Positions 7,744 through 14,915 of a DNA stretch of 19,567 bases are shown one piece after another. The notes beneath the pieces are model-generated. The model was not told the origin of the DNA and made no database searches. It saw only the letters and a program-made list of their open reading frames with translations. The DNA lies in the NCBI GenBank assembly GCA_964405335.1, contig CAYONP010000101.1:1-19567 (forward strand). Direction: 5' to 3'. Source of the stretch: CAYONP01 sp964405335. GTDB taxonomy: Bacteria > Armatimonadota > UBA10988. The translations under genes were made by a program, and so were the position numbers. Position 1 is the first letter of the stretch, and every line of letters begins with the position of its first letter.

Positions 7744-8727
7744 TCAGGTGGGAACGTAGGTCCAGCCGGTCGGCACGAAGGTCGACTCCTCGGGCACCTC
7801 GATCGGGTCGAAGAGCTGGCGGTAGTAGCCGCTGATCGCCTCGTCGATGTTGACATGCTCGATGCCGAACAGCCGGTAGCGCCGCACCGTCGGCCCTGGG
7901 ATGTGTCCGTGGACGATGGTCCGGATGCCCAGGTCGGCGAAGCGCAGGTACATCTCCCGGACCTCGGGCTCTTCGGCGTGAAGGGCCAGCGTGCGCTCCT
8001 CGTAGCCGCGGGCGGGCGGGATGATCGGCCGGTTGCGCGGCAGATAGCCGCCTTCGAGGTCGGCGGTGCCGCACGAGTATGGCCGGCCCCAGAAGATCGG
8101 GTGGGCCAGGCTGTGCCGGCGCGGCTCGTAGCGGACCTCGCCGCTCTCGGCCAGACAGGCGTAGTCGCTCTCGTCAAACCCGCCGGGCACCGGCTCGCAA
8201 TGGCAGAACAGAATGTGACCCAGCCGCAGCGCCACCAGCCCACCGAGTGGGTGGCGATGCAGGGCCGAAATGGCCCCCGCCTGGGTGAGGAAGATGCGCT
8301 GTACGTCGTCCATCTCGGCGGTGCAGCGACCCTGCTCGTCGACCATATAGCTGAGCGCCTGTTCGATCCGCCGCCGCTGCTCGCCGGACTCGGGCGCCAC
8401 CAGATAGGCCACGTCGTGGTTGCCGAGCAGGGTGTAGATCCGTGCGCCCTGCCCGCGCAGGTTGCTGACCAGCGAGGTGATGAGCAGCGTCTGGCAGCCG
8501 CGGTCGGGCACGTCGCCGCACTGGACCACCACGGCGTCGGGGTCGAGCCAGCGCAGCCCGCGGCCGTCGGGCGTGGGCTCGACCAGTTGGTTGCCGAGCA
8601 GGAAGCGAACCAGCGCACCGGCGTCGCCGTGCAGGTCACCAAGCGCCAGCAGGCGGGTCGGAAGCGGTGGTGACTCGATCAGGTTCAGCGCTGCACTCCC
8701 TCGCCGGCGGGCCGTCTGGGCACTCAT
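7744..8727 (-). CDS. PPP-type metallophosphoesterase (protein phosphatase / ApaH-like)
   Basis: A 327-residue soluble protein with all signature motifs of the PPP/calcineurin-like fold: GDLHGD (30-35), GDVPDRG (71-77), GNHD (102-105), a histidine in HCEP (176) and HGHIPGP (273-279). These supply the two-metal site and the general acid of a phosphomonoesterase. The substrate could be phosphoprotein or dinucleoside polyphosphate; the motifs do not decide. No signal peptide, so it is presumably cytoplasmic. ATG 8727 is the only standard start before the first motif. The gene is monocistronic, convergent with the CBM-like gene and divergent from the DUF5916 gene, with a 149-base intergenic region. 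A TAGAAT overlaps the start codon, so the true promoter on this side is unclear. Confidence 0.92.
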   Translation of the reverse strand: MSAQTARRRGSAALNLIESPPLPTRLLALGDLHGDAGALVRFLLGNQLVEPTPDGRGLRWLDPDAVVVQCGDVPDRGCQTLLITSLVSNLRGQGARIYTLLGNHDVAYLVAPESGEQRRRIEQALSYMVDEQGRCTAEMDDVQRIFLTQAGAISALHRHPLGGLVALRLGHILFCHCEPVPGGFDESDYACLAESGEVRYEPRRHSLAHPIFWGRPYSCGTADLEGGYLPRNRPIIPPARGYEERTLALHAEEPEVREMYLRFADLGIRTIVHGHIPGPTVRRYRLFGIEHVNIDEAISGYYRQLFDPIEVPEESTFVPTGWTYVPT

Positions 8728-8841
8728 TCTAGTCCGTCCCCGGCGCGATTGGCCAGGGTTGTAACGGGATCGTAATCAGCCTGCGGCTCCCGCCGCCGGG
8801 CAGAAGTGTTGCACTGATGTGACGGACAAGCTGCGCGCGCG

Positions 8842-8870
8842 TTGCCACGCTCGCCGCGCGGGAGTACCAT
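8842..8870 (+). promoter_or_regulatory. Promoter predicting a leaderless mRNA for the 8877 gene
   Basis: TTGCCA (8842-8847), a 17-base spacer and TACCAT (8865-8870) are followed by exactly six bases and then ATG 8877. The usual -10 to +1 distance places the transcription start at, or within a base of, the A of the ATG. No Shine-Dalgarno lies before this ATG (TCGGCC). The spacer ends GCGGGAG, the same as in the promoter at 18955-18983. Confidence 0.65.
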
Positions 8871-8876
8871 TCGGCC

Positions 8877-10850
8877 ATGCGCCCCTGTCGTGCTCTGCCG
8901 CACCGGTTGTGGCTGCTCCTGGTCGTGTGCGGCGCGGCGCCAGCCGTCGAACTCGCCTGCGTCACCGTCGACACCCCGCCGGTGCTCGACGGTGTGCTCG
9001 ATGATGTCTGCTGGCAGGCTGCCCCCCAGGTCACTGAGTTCTACTTCCCGCGCGATAACCGTGCCGGCAGCGAGCTGACCGAGGCGTGGGTCTGCTTCGG
9101 CCCCAGCCACCTCTATGTGGCCTTCTATGCTCACGACAGCCGGCCCGACCAGATCTTCGCCCAGCAGACGCAGCGCGGCGGCGGTCTCGAGCGCGATGAC
9201 TTCGTCGCCGTCTGGATCGACGCACGACGGCAGTACGGCGAGCTCTATCGCTTCGAGGTCAACCCGCTCGGCACCCAAGACGACCGCATCCCGCAGAGCG
9301 GCTCGGGCAACCTCGTCTGGCGCGGCGACTGGGACGCCGCCGCGCAGCGGGTCGACGACGGCTTCATCGTCGAGATGGCCATCCCCTACCGCATCTTCAT
9401 CTACCCGACCGGGCAGTCGAGCATCGGTATCTCCTTCGCCCGCAACTACGAACGTCGCGAGGAGATGTGGTTCTGGCCGGTGATGCGCGACCGGTTCGAG
9501 AGCCAGCAGATGGCCGCCATCCACGGCGTGCCGCTGCCCGCGCCGCGGACGCGTCCGGCGATCCTGCCCTACTCCATCTTCCGCGTCGGCGAGGATGGGA
9601 CGACGATTCAGAGCGGTATCGACCTGAAGCACGTCTTCCCCGCCGGCGTGACGGGCATGTTGACCCTCAACCCCGACTTCCGCAACATCGAGGACGTGGT
9701 CGAGACCATCGCCTTCTCGGACACCGCCCGCTTTCTCGACGAGCCGCGCCCGTTCTTCCGCGAGGGCGACGACTACTTCCCCGGCGGGCGGGCGCTCTAC
9801 ACGCGGAGCATTCCCGATGTGATCTTCGGCCTCAAGTCGTTCGGCCGGGTCGGCGACCACAGCATGGGCGTGCTCGGCAGTTTGTCCGACCACGGCCGGA
9901 CCGACGCAGCGCTGCAGTATGGCTACGCCTTCACGCCGTACGTCGGCGCCGCGGCGGCGCTGGTCACCACCGACCAGTCGGGCCGGCCGGACAACTCGGT
10001 GGCCACCCTGGGCTTCAACGGTTGGCAGCCGATGGGCCGGGTCGGCATGTGGTTCGGCGGCGCGATGAACCACAGCTTCACCGCCGGGCCGGGCGGCGAG
10101 GGAAACGACTACGGGTTCAGCACCGGCGTCGAGTGGGAGAACACGCTCAGCGCCTCGTTCAGCTACGGCGAGACGCAGCCGGACTACACCGCCCTGCTCG
10201 GCTTCGTGCCCGAGCGCGATGCGCGCGGGATCAACGCCAGACTGAACGTCGGTCACGAGAACCAGGACCGCTTCATCCAGAACTACGGCCTCGGAGTAGG
10301 CTACGTTGACCGCTGGAAACGGGACGGCTCGCTGCTCCAGTCGGCCTGGTCGCTGTCGGGTGGTCTGCGCTTCGCCAACGGCACGCGCATCGGGCTCGAT
10401 TGGTTTCGCCAGAACCGCCCACCGCACCGCGACCAGGTCGTCGGCGGCAATTTCCAGTGGGGGCTCGACAGCCTGCACAACAACGGTGCAATCGGCCTCA
10501 GCTACGGCGACCGCGGCGGCGCCAACGACTTCTTCTTGACCTTCAACCAGAACCTCGCCGTGACCCGCCAACTGCGTTTCGGCTGGCGCAGCGAGGTCAG
10601 CAACCGGCGGCCGTTCGACCCGATGGTTCCCGGCCGGTTCGTGACCCAGAACATCGTCACCGGCACCTGGGAGTTCGGCCCATACAGCTCGGCCAGCGCG
10701 CGGCTGGTCGAGCGCGATGGTGACCTCAACCTGTTCGTCGCCTACCGCATCCAGCCGCGCAGCGGCCGCACCGTGCTGCTCATGTTCGGCGACCCGAACA
10801 CCGCGCGCACGCAGGCGCAGTTTCAGGCCAAGCTGATCTGGCCGCTATAA
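8877..10850 (+). CDS. CBM9/DUF5916-type outer-membrane beta-barrel protein
   Basis: A 657-residue protein. Residues 1-24 form a signal peptide (basic start, LWLLLVVCGAAPA). Residues about 29-195 are a carbohydrate-binding family 9-like beta-sandwich (PPVLDGVLDDVCWQAA, L-Y-V-A-F-Y-A-H-D, RDDFVAVWID, R-F-E-V-N-P-L-G). From about 215 onward it has the DUF5916 pattern (LTLNPDFRNIEDVVETI, RPFFREG), then alternating amphipathic strands and a terminal hydrophobic strand ending LIWPL, as expected of an outer-membrane barrel. Family members often sit near TonB-type or sugar-uptake genes, but none is seen here. Role is unknown; surface ligand binding or uptake is inference. ATG 8877 is chosen because it begins exactly where the promoter predicts the transcript to start. 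The stop TAA (10848-10850) touches the palindromic element that follows. Confidence 0.9.
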   Translation: MRPCRALPHRLWLLLVVCGAAPAVELACVTVDTPPVLDGVLDDVCWQAAPQVTEFYFPRDNRAGSELTEAWVCFGPSHLYVAFYAHDSRPDQIFAQQTQRGGGLERDDFVAVWIDARRQYGELYRFEVNPLGTQDDRIPQSGSGNLVWRGDWDAAAQRVDDGFIVEMAIPYRIFIYPTGQSSIGISFARNYERREEMWFWPVMRDRFESQQMAAIHGVPLPAPRTRPAILPYSIFRVGEDGTTIQSGIDLKHVFPAGVTGMLTLNPDFRNIEDVVETIAFSDTARFLDEPRPFFREGDDYFPGGRALYTRSIPDVIFGLKSFGRVGDHSMGVLGSLSDHGRTDAALQYGYAFTPYVGAAAALVTTDQSGRPDNSVATLGFNGWQPMGRVGMWFGGAMNHSFTAGPGGEGNDYGFSTGVEWENTLSASFSYGETQPDYTALLGFVPERDARGINARLNVGHENQDRFIQNYGLGVGYVDRWKRDGSLLQSAWSLSGGLRFANGTRIGLDWFRQNRPPHRDQVVGGNFQWGLDSLHNNGAIGLSYGDRGGANDFFLTFNQNLAVTRQLRFGWRSEVSNRRPFDPMVPGRFVTQNIVTGTWEFGPYSSASARLVERDGDLNLFVAYRIQPRSGRTVLLMFGDPNTARTQAQFQAKLIWPL

Positions 10851-11038
10851 GAGGGTGGCGTCCCATAGGCGTTGACTTCGGGCCCAAAGGCCGCCTCTCG
10901 GTGCCACAGGCGGCTTGCCCGCCAGTGCCGCCGACGAGCTGCTGGACCGCACTGGCGGACAAGCCGCCAGTGGCACCATCCAGTGGCACCATCCACCGAT
11001 GTCAACGAAAAACTAACGCCTGTGAGTGGCGTCCCTCT
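10850..11038. mobile_element. MITE-like palindromic element, about 190 bp
   Basis: The ends are inverted AGAGGG (10850-10855) and CCCTCT (11033-11038), with a further inverted AGGCGTT (10867-10873) / AACGCCT (11015-11021). Inside, a 29-base arm at 10900-10928 pairs with 10949-10977 with only two mismatches over the 26 bases compared, around a 20-base loop. Each arm contains its own near-palindrome (GGCGGCTTG...CGCC type). CAGTGGCACCATC is tandemly duplicated at 10968-10980 and 10981-10993, and TGGCGTCCC occurs directly at 10856 and 11027. No reading frame of note and no transposase. It fills the whole gap between two convergent genes. No clear target-site duplication was found, so a REP/BIME-type origin is also possible. 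Confidence 0.7.
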
Positions 11039-11042
11039 AATC

Positions 11043-11465
11043 CTATCCGGGGGTCACGCCGGGCAGGCCGGCGACGATCTTCCACCCGTCGGCGCCCTTG
11101 GCCAACGTCAACGCGATCGCCCCGTCCTCGCTGGCGATGGTCGCGGTCTCGCCGCTGACCTGCGGCGGGCCGGCCTTGAGACCGCTCGATGGGTAGCCCA
11201 GCCCGGCCAGCGCGGCAATGGTCGACTCCTTCATCTTGCCGGCGATCAGCGTTTGCTGGCTGGCGGGGAAGGTGGCGAAGTCGGGGTTGTCGGCCACGGC
11301 GGCGGCCTTGAAGTCGACCATCGCGGCGACCTGGGCATACTTGCCGCTGCGCATGAGCTGGTCGAAGGTGGCCCACACCGCCGCCGGGTCGTCGCCGCCG
11401 GCGGCGGACGGCTTGCCGCAGGCGGTGGCCAAGAGCAGAGGCACGAGTAGCGCGAGTCGCCGCAT
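11043..11465 (-). CDS. Small lipoprotein with possible NTF2-like (DUF4878-like) fold
   Basis: A 140-residue protein. Residues 1-15 form a lipoprotein signal peptide with lipobox A-T-A-C; Cys16 would be lipidated. The rest (AVWATFDQLMRSGKYAQVAAMVDF..., ending GETATIASEDGAIALTLAKGADGWKIVAGL) has the helix-then-strand outline of small NTF2-like/DUF4878 secreted proteins, an assignment I hold weakly. ATG 11465 is chosen over the in-frame ATG at 11495 because GGGAG lies six bases upstream (11476-11472) and the signal peptide then begins with M-R-R. It is divergent from the OppC-like permease with 53 bases between starts. Function unknown. Confidence 0.82.
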   Translation of the reverse strand: MRRLALLVPLLLATACGKPSAAGGDDPAAVWATFDQLMRSGKYAQVAAMVDFKAAAVADNPDFATFPASQQTLIAGKMKESTIAALAGLGYPSSGLKAGPPQVSGETATIASEDGAIALTLAKGADGWKIVAGLPGVTPG

Positions 11466-11518
11466 CACCAGCTCCCGGTGCGGAGGAGGCACCATCTCGG
11501 TCGCGAACAGCCGGCGCC

Positions 11519-12481
11519 ATGCTCGACAGCACGGCCATGACCAGCACGCCGGCGCCGGCGCGGACCCTGTGGCGCCGGTTCATTGCCGATCCGCAGGCCC
11601 GGGTTGGCCTTTTCCTGGTCGGCACCTTTGTGCTGCTAGCCTGCTTTGCCGGCAGCCTGGCGCCGCTCGACCCAAGCAGCCAGTTTCCGCAGGGCACCAC
11701 CGAGCTTGGCCTGCCGCGCCCGCCCGGCTACTCGTTCGAGAACGAGCTCGGTGAGCGGGTGGTCTTCCGGCTCGGCAGCGACAATCTCGGGCGCGATCAG
11801 CTCAGCCGACTGCTCTTCGGCGCGCGGATCTCGTTGATTGTCGGCGCGGCGGCGATGCTGACGGCGGTGCTGCTCGGCGCGGCGATCGGGCTCGCGGCGG
11901 GGTTCTTCCGCGGTTGGCTCGAGACGGTGCTGATGCGCCTGGTCGACGTGATGATGACCATCCCGACGCTGATCCTGGCGATTGCCTTCGCCGCGGTGTG
12001 GAAGCTGAAGCCGATCCACCTGCCCTGGTTCGGCGGCCAGGCGACGATTCCCGGCGAACTGGTCAAGCTGCTGGTGGTCATCGGCCTGGTGAGCTGGACG
12101 GGAATCGCGCGGGTGGTGCGCAGCGAGACGCTGCGCGTCTCGGCGCTGGAGTATGTCGAGGCGGCGCGGGCGATTGGCTGCACGCAGGCGCGGATTCTGT
12201 TCCGTCACGTGCTGCCGAATGTGCTGCCGACGATCGTCGTGCTTGCCAGTCTGGGCACGGCGAGTACCATTCTGCTCGACGCCGGATTGAGCTATCTGGG
12301 CGTCGGGATTCAACCGCCGACGCCGAGCTGGGGGGCGATGATTCGTGACGGCCAGCCCTATCTGGTGACCGCGCCGTGGATGATCCTCGGTCCGGGATTG
12401 TGTGTCCTGGCGGCGATTCTGGGGTTCAACCTGATGGGCCAGGGGCTGCAGACGGCGCTGGACCCGCACGCCGAGCGGTGA
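11519..12481 (+). CDS. OppC/DppC-type ABC transporter permease, orphan
   Basis: A 320-residue inner-membrane protein of the peptide/nickel permease family. It has the OppC_N-type first TM (RVGLFLVGTFVLLACFAG, about 28-45), then the family signature LGSDNLGRDQLSRLLFGARISLIVG, about five further TMs, and the EAA loop EYVEAARAIGCTQARILFRHVLPN that contacts the ATPase. The family works as a DppB-DppC heterodimer with one or two ATPases and a solute-binding protein. Upstream is a divergent lipoprotein gene and downstream a sigma factor, so none of these partners is adjacent. Starts at 11519 and 11537 are both plausible; neither has a convincing Shine-Dalgarno, and the AGGAGG at 11484-11489 is too distant from either. 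Confidence 0.9.
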   Translation: MLDSTAMTSTPAPARTLWRRFIADPQARVGLFLVGTFVLLACFAGSLAPLDPSSQFPQGTTELGLPRPPGYSFENELGERVVFRLGSDNLGRDQLSRLLFGARISLIVGAAAMLTAVLLGAAIGLAAGFFRGWLETVLMRLVDVMMTIPTLILAIAFAAVWKLKPIHLPWFGGQATIPGELVKLLVVIGLVSWTGIARVVRSETLRVSALEYVEAARAIGCTQARILFRHVLPNVLPTIVVLASLGTASTILLDAGLSYLGVGIQPPTPSWGAMIRDGQPYLVTAPWMILGPGLCVLAAILGFNLMGQGLQTALDPHAER

Positions 12482-12535
12482 TCGTCTCCGGCGTGGAACT
12501 CGGCCGGAGTCGATTTCGGTGATCTGGAGAGAGGC

Positions 12536-13123
12536 GTGCGCGGGCAGCGACGGCGGCAGAGGGAGATCCTCGCTCGGGACCTGGAGGTCTTCGAGGAACT
12601 GCTTCGCCGTTATGAGCGGCCGATGTACCGGGTGGCCTATCGCTTGACGGGCAACCACGACGACGCGCAGGACCTGATCCAGGATGCGGTGTTCGAGGCG
12701 TTTCGCAACTTCGACCGGTTCGAGCCGGGCACTCGCTTCGATCGCTGGCTGTACCGGATCATGACCAACCGTCACATCGACCGCGTGCGGCGCCAGTCGC
12801 GGGTCAACGTGCTCAGTCTCGACCAGACGCAGGACCAGGAGGAAGGGCGCGAGCAGGCCTGGGAGGTGCCCGACGAGGAGGCCGACCCGGCGGTGATCAT
12901 CGCCGACGCCGTCCTTGACGAGCGCATCCAAAACGCGTTGGACCGGCTCCCGAGCGAGTACCGGCAGACGGTCGTGCTGGCCGACCTGGAAGGTCTCAGT
13001 TACCAGGAGGTCGCGCGCATTGTCCGTTGCCCGGTCGGAACGGTGAGGAGCCGACTCCACCGTGGCCGGCACCTGCTCCGTGAACAGCTCGACCAGACTG
13101 GTCCGGGTGAGGAAACCGAATGA
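12536..13123 (+). CDS. ECF (sigma-70 family, RpoE-like) sigma factor
   Basis: A 195-residue protein. Region 2 spans about residues 20-90 (FEELLRRYERPMYRVAYRLTG, DDAQDLIQDAVFEAFRNFDRF, FDRWLYRIMTNRHIDRVRR). Region 4 spans about 130-183, with the helix-turn-helix LSYQEVARIVRCPVGTVRSRL at 154-174. It would redirect RNA polymerase to stress genes when freed from its anti-sigma partner. Start GTG 12536 follows GGAGAGAGG (12526-12534). A GGAACT at 12495-12500 resembles an RpoE -35 element, but I see no convincing matching -10, so autoregulation is only possible. The stop overlaps the next ATG by four bases (ATGA). Confidence 0.93.
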   Translation: MRGQRRRQREILARDLEVFEELLRRYERPMYRVAYRLTGNHDDAQDLIQDAVFEAFRNFDRFEPGTRFDRWLYRIMTNRHIDRVRRQSRVNVLSLDQTQDQEEGREQAWEVPDEEADPAVIIADAVLDERIQNALDRLPSEYRQTVVLADLEGLSYQEVARIVRCPVGTVRSRLHRGRHLLREQLDQTGPGEETE

Positions 13124-13506
13124 TCATGCGAGCAGACAGCGCCGAGCTCTCGGCCTACCACGACGAGATGCTCGACGCGCGAGGCATGCGCAGGGTCCGT
13201 AAGCGACTCGAACACGAGCCCCAGACCCGCGCCGAGTACACCTCCCTCAGCCGCACCGTTCACACGCTCCGCCGACTGCCCGAACCCGAACCACCGCCCG
13301 ACTTCTGGCCCTCGACCTACCAGCGACTGCGCGACTTCGCCACCTCGGACGACTGCCGGCGACCGATCCACCGTCGACTCGCCCAGCTCGTCGCCCTCGC
13401 CTTCGCCGTCGTGGTGGTCGTCGGGCTGGTCGTCGTCGTCGCCGACCGCGGTCTGGCCGGTCAGCCCGTCGCCGCGGCGCTGCTGCCGACGGCCGACGGC
13501 CGCTGA
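13120..13506 (+). CDS. Anti-sigma factor, single TM, no zinc ligands
   Basis: A 128-residue protein translationally coupled to the sigma gene (ATGA overlap; TGAGGA at 13108-13113). The N-terminal cytoplasmic part LSAYHDEMLDARGMRRVRKRLEHEP has the anti-sigma domain layout (helix, then L-x-x-x-P-x-x-R-A-E). In zinc-type family members the corresponding H, C and C bind zinc; here they are Arg29, Glu33 and Thr36, so it resembles RseA/MucA rather than zinc anti-sigma factors. A TM segment lies at about 87-107, followed by a periplasmic tail of only about 20 residues, much shorter than in RseA. Role: membrane tether of the sigma factor, by position and layout. Confidence 0.85.
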   Translation: MIMRADSAELSAYHDEMLDARGMRRVRKRLEHEPQTRAEYTSLSRTVHTLRRLPEPEPPPDFWPSTYQRLRDFATSDDCRRPIHRRLAQLVALAFAVVVVVGLVVVVADRGLAGQPVAAALLPTADGR

Positions 13507-13536
13507 ACCGCCCGTGACGGGGGTGTTGACGTTCGT

Positions 13537-13631
13537 GGTAGGGGCAGGTCTCAGACCTGCCAGACTGCGTCTAGTTCCGCTCTGGAAGCGGGCTCGTCGG
13601 CAAACGGGCGGGTCTGAGACCCGCCCCTACC
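13537..13631. repeat. 95 bp double-palindrome repeat (MITE/BIME-like)
   Basis: Two 25-base arms (13537-13561 and 13607-13631) are inverted copies with two mismatches. Each arm is itself nearly a perfect palindrome (GGCAGGTCT/AGACCTGCC around one base on the left; GGGCGGGTCT/AGACCCGCCC on the right). Outer ends are GGTAGGGGC and GCCCCTACC. The two mismatches between arms preserve pairing within each arm, which suggests that each hairpin is maintained as a structure. It separates the sigma/anti-sigma operon from the protease gene and could stop or slow transcription there. The CTCTTTT at 13635-13641 lies a few bases past the right arm, not directly at its foot. The remaining bases of 13507-13745 hold a Shine-Dalgarno before 13746 and nothing else I can name. 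Confidence 0.75.
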
Positions 13632-13745
13632 GCGCTCTTTTACACGCCCTGTAACGCCGGCGCAGCATTTGCCGGTAGGCGCCGAGCGCCGGCGCGGCGT
13701 CTGAGAGACCAGCAGGCGCGGCTCGCCGCCTGCCAGGAGGATGCG

Positions 13746-14816
13746 ATGCACGCCTCGCCACGGCGCCAGGCGGCGGTTGGGTTGCTCGTCGGTTCACTCT
13801 TGACTTTGCTCGGCGGCGCCGTTTCCCAGCGTGGGCTGCAGGCCCAGGCGCCGGCCGAATCGCCCGCTGTCGCGCAGGCGGTCAGCCTGCAGGAGGCGTT
13901 CAACCTCGCCGCTCGTCGGGTGCTCCCGGCCACCGTCGGCGTCTCGGCCGACCGCGGGCGCGGGACCGGCGTGATTGTCGACGCCGAGGGCTACATTCTG
14001 ACCAACACCCACGTCGTCGCCGGCGCCCGGCGGGTCATGATCCGGCTGGCCGACCGGCGCCAGCTCCCGGCTGAAGTGGTCGGCGCCGACGAGCGGACCG
14101 ACATCGCGCTGCTGCGGGTCGAGTCGACGGCCCCGCTGCCGGTGGCGGCGATGGGCGACAGCGACGACCTGGACGTCGGCCACTGGGCGATCGCCATCGG
14201 CGCGCCGCTGGGGCTCGAGAGCAGTGTCACCATCGGCGTGGTCAGTGCCGTCGGACGGCTGACCGGCATCACCGGCGAGGCCAACCAGGACTTCATCCAG
14301 ACCGACGCGGCGATCAACCCGGGCAACAGCGGTGGGCCGCTGGTCAACATCCATGGCGAGGTGGTGGGGATCAACAACCACATCCTCAGCCGCACCGGGA
14401 CCAGCGTCGGGCTCGGGTTCGCCGTGCCCATCAACGACGCGCGGTCGGTCTTTGCCCAGTTGCGCAGCAGCGGGCAGGTGACCCGCTCGGCGCTCGGCAT
14501 CGACGTGCGCGACGCGACCGTCGACGAGGTCGGGCGGACGGGCGCCGCGAGCGACTTCGTGCCGGCGGTGATTGGCCAGGTCAAACCCGACGGCCCGGCC
14601 GCGCGCGCCGGCTTGCAGGCTGGTGATATGATCCTGGCCATCGACGGCCGGCCGATCCGCGGCGTGCCCGACTTGATCAACCGCATTCAGTTGACCCCGG
14701 TCGGGGCGACCTTGGTGCTGACCGTGATGCGCGACGGGCTGCAGCGGCAGATTACCGCGCGCACCGAGTCGCGCGCCGTGGTCTCGCCCGAGGGTCCGTT
14801 CGGCCCGCCGCGTTGA
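13746..14816 (+). CDS. HtrA/DegP-like S1C serine protease with one PDZ domain
   Basis: A 356-residue protein. An N-terminal signal peptide or anchor lies at about 10-27, with a possible cleavage near AQA35. The trypsin-like domain covers about 55-235 with the full catalytic triad: His89 in TNTHVV, Asp119 in ERTDIALL and Ser195 in NPGNSGGP. A single PDZ domain lies at about 245-345 (ALGIDVRDA, GPAARAGLQAGDMILAIDGRPI). One PDZ is like DegS or HhoB; DegP has two. It degrades or processes misfolded envelope proteins, or cleaves regulators. AGGAGG at 13735-13740 with five-base spacing fixes the start. It lies just downstream of the ECF sigma/anti-sigma pair, as mucD does to algU. Confidence 0.95.
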   Translation: MHASPRRQAAVGLLVGSLLTLLGGAVSQRGLQAQAPAESPAVAQAVSLQEAFNLAARRVLPATVGVSADRGRGTGVIVDAEGYILTNTHVVAGARRVMIRLADRRQLPAEVVGADERTDIALLRVESTAPLPVAAMGDSDDLDVGHWAIAIGAPLGLESSVTIGVVSAVGRLTGITGEANQDFIQTDAAINPGNSGGPLVNIHGEVVGINNHILSRTGTSVGLGFAVPINDARSVFAQLRSSGQVTRSALGIDVRDATVDEVGRTGAASDFVPAVIGQVKPDGPAARAGLQAGDMILAIDGRPIRGVPDLINRIQLTPVGATLVLTVMRDGLQRQITARTESRAVVSPEGPFGPPR

Positions 14817-14915
14817 CCGGCCGTTCACCGAACCTTAGCGCCGGCGCAGCAGCGGAGTGTGCACACGACCGTTGGGAGTGCAGGTAGTTCGCGCTCAGGT
14901 GAGGGGAGCCGTGGC

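Noticed and set aside
8726..8750. Minus-strand promoter TGGCCA-N18-TAGAAT for the phosphoesterase gene
   Set aside because: The -10 would overlap the start codon, so the transcript would lack the ATG and there is no downstream in-frame start before the first motif.
10872..11450. Plus-strand frame through the palindromic element and lipoprotein gene
   Set aside because: Crosses a structured repeat, Gly/Arg-rich, no start signals; the lipoprotein on the opposite strand is better supported.
12495..12528. RpoE-type autoregulatory promoter upstream of the sigma gene
   Set aside because: A GGAACT is present, but no convincing -10 occurs at 15-17 bases spacing.
11636..13072. Minus-strand 478-codon frame opposite the permease and sigma genes
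   Set aside because: Shadow frame: extreme Arg/Gln/His content, and it crosses two well-supported genes.
10850..13631. CRISPR array or tandem repeats
   Set aside because: The repeats are isolated inverted arms without regular spacing or unique spacers, and no cas genes are present.
13639..13668. Promoter TTTACA-N18-CAGCAT before the protease gene
   Set aside because: The -10 matches only half the consensus; I could not choose it over chance.
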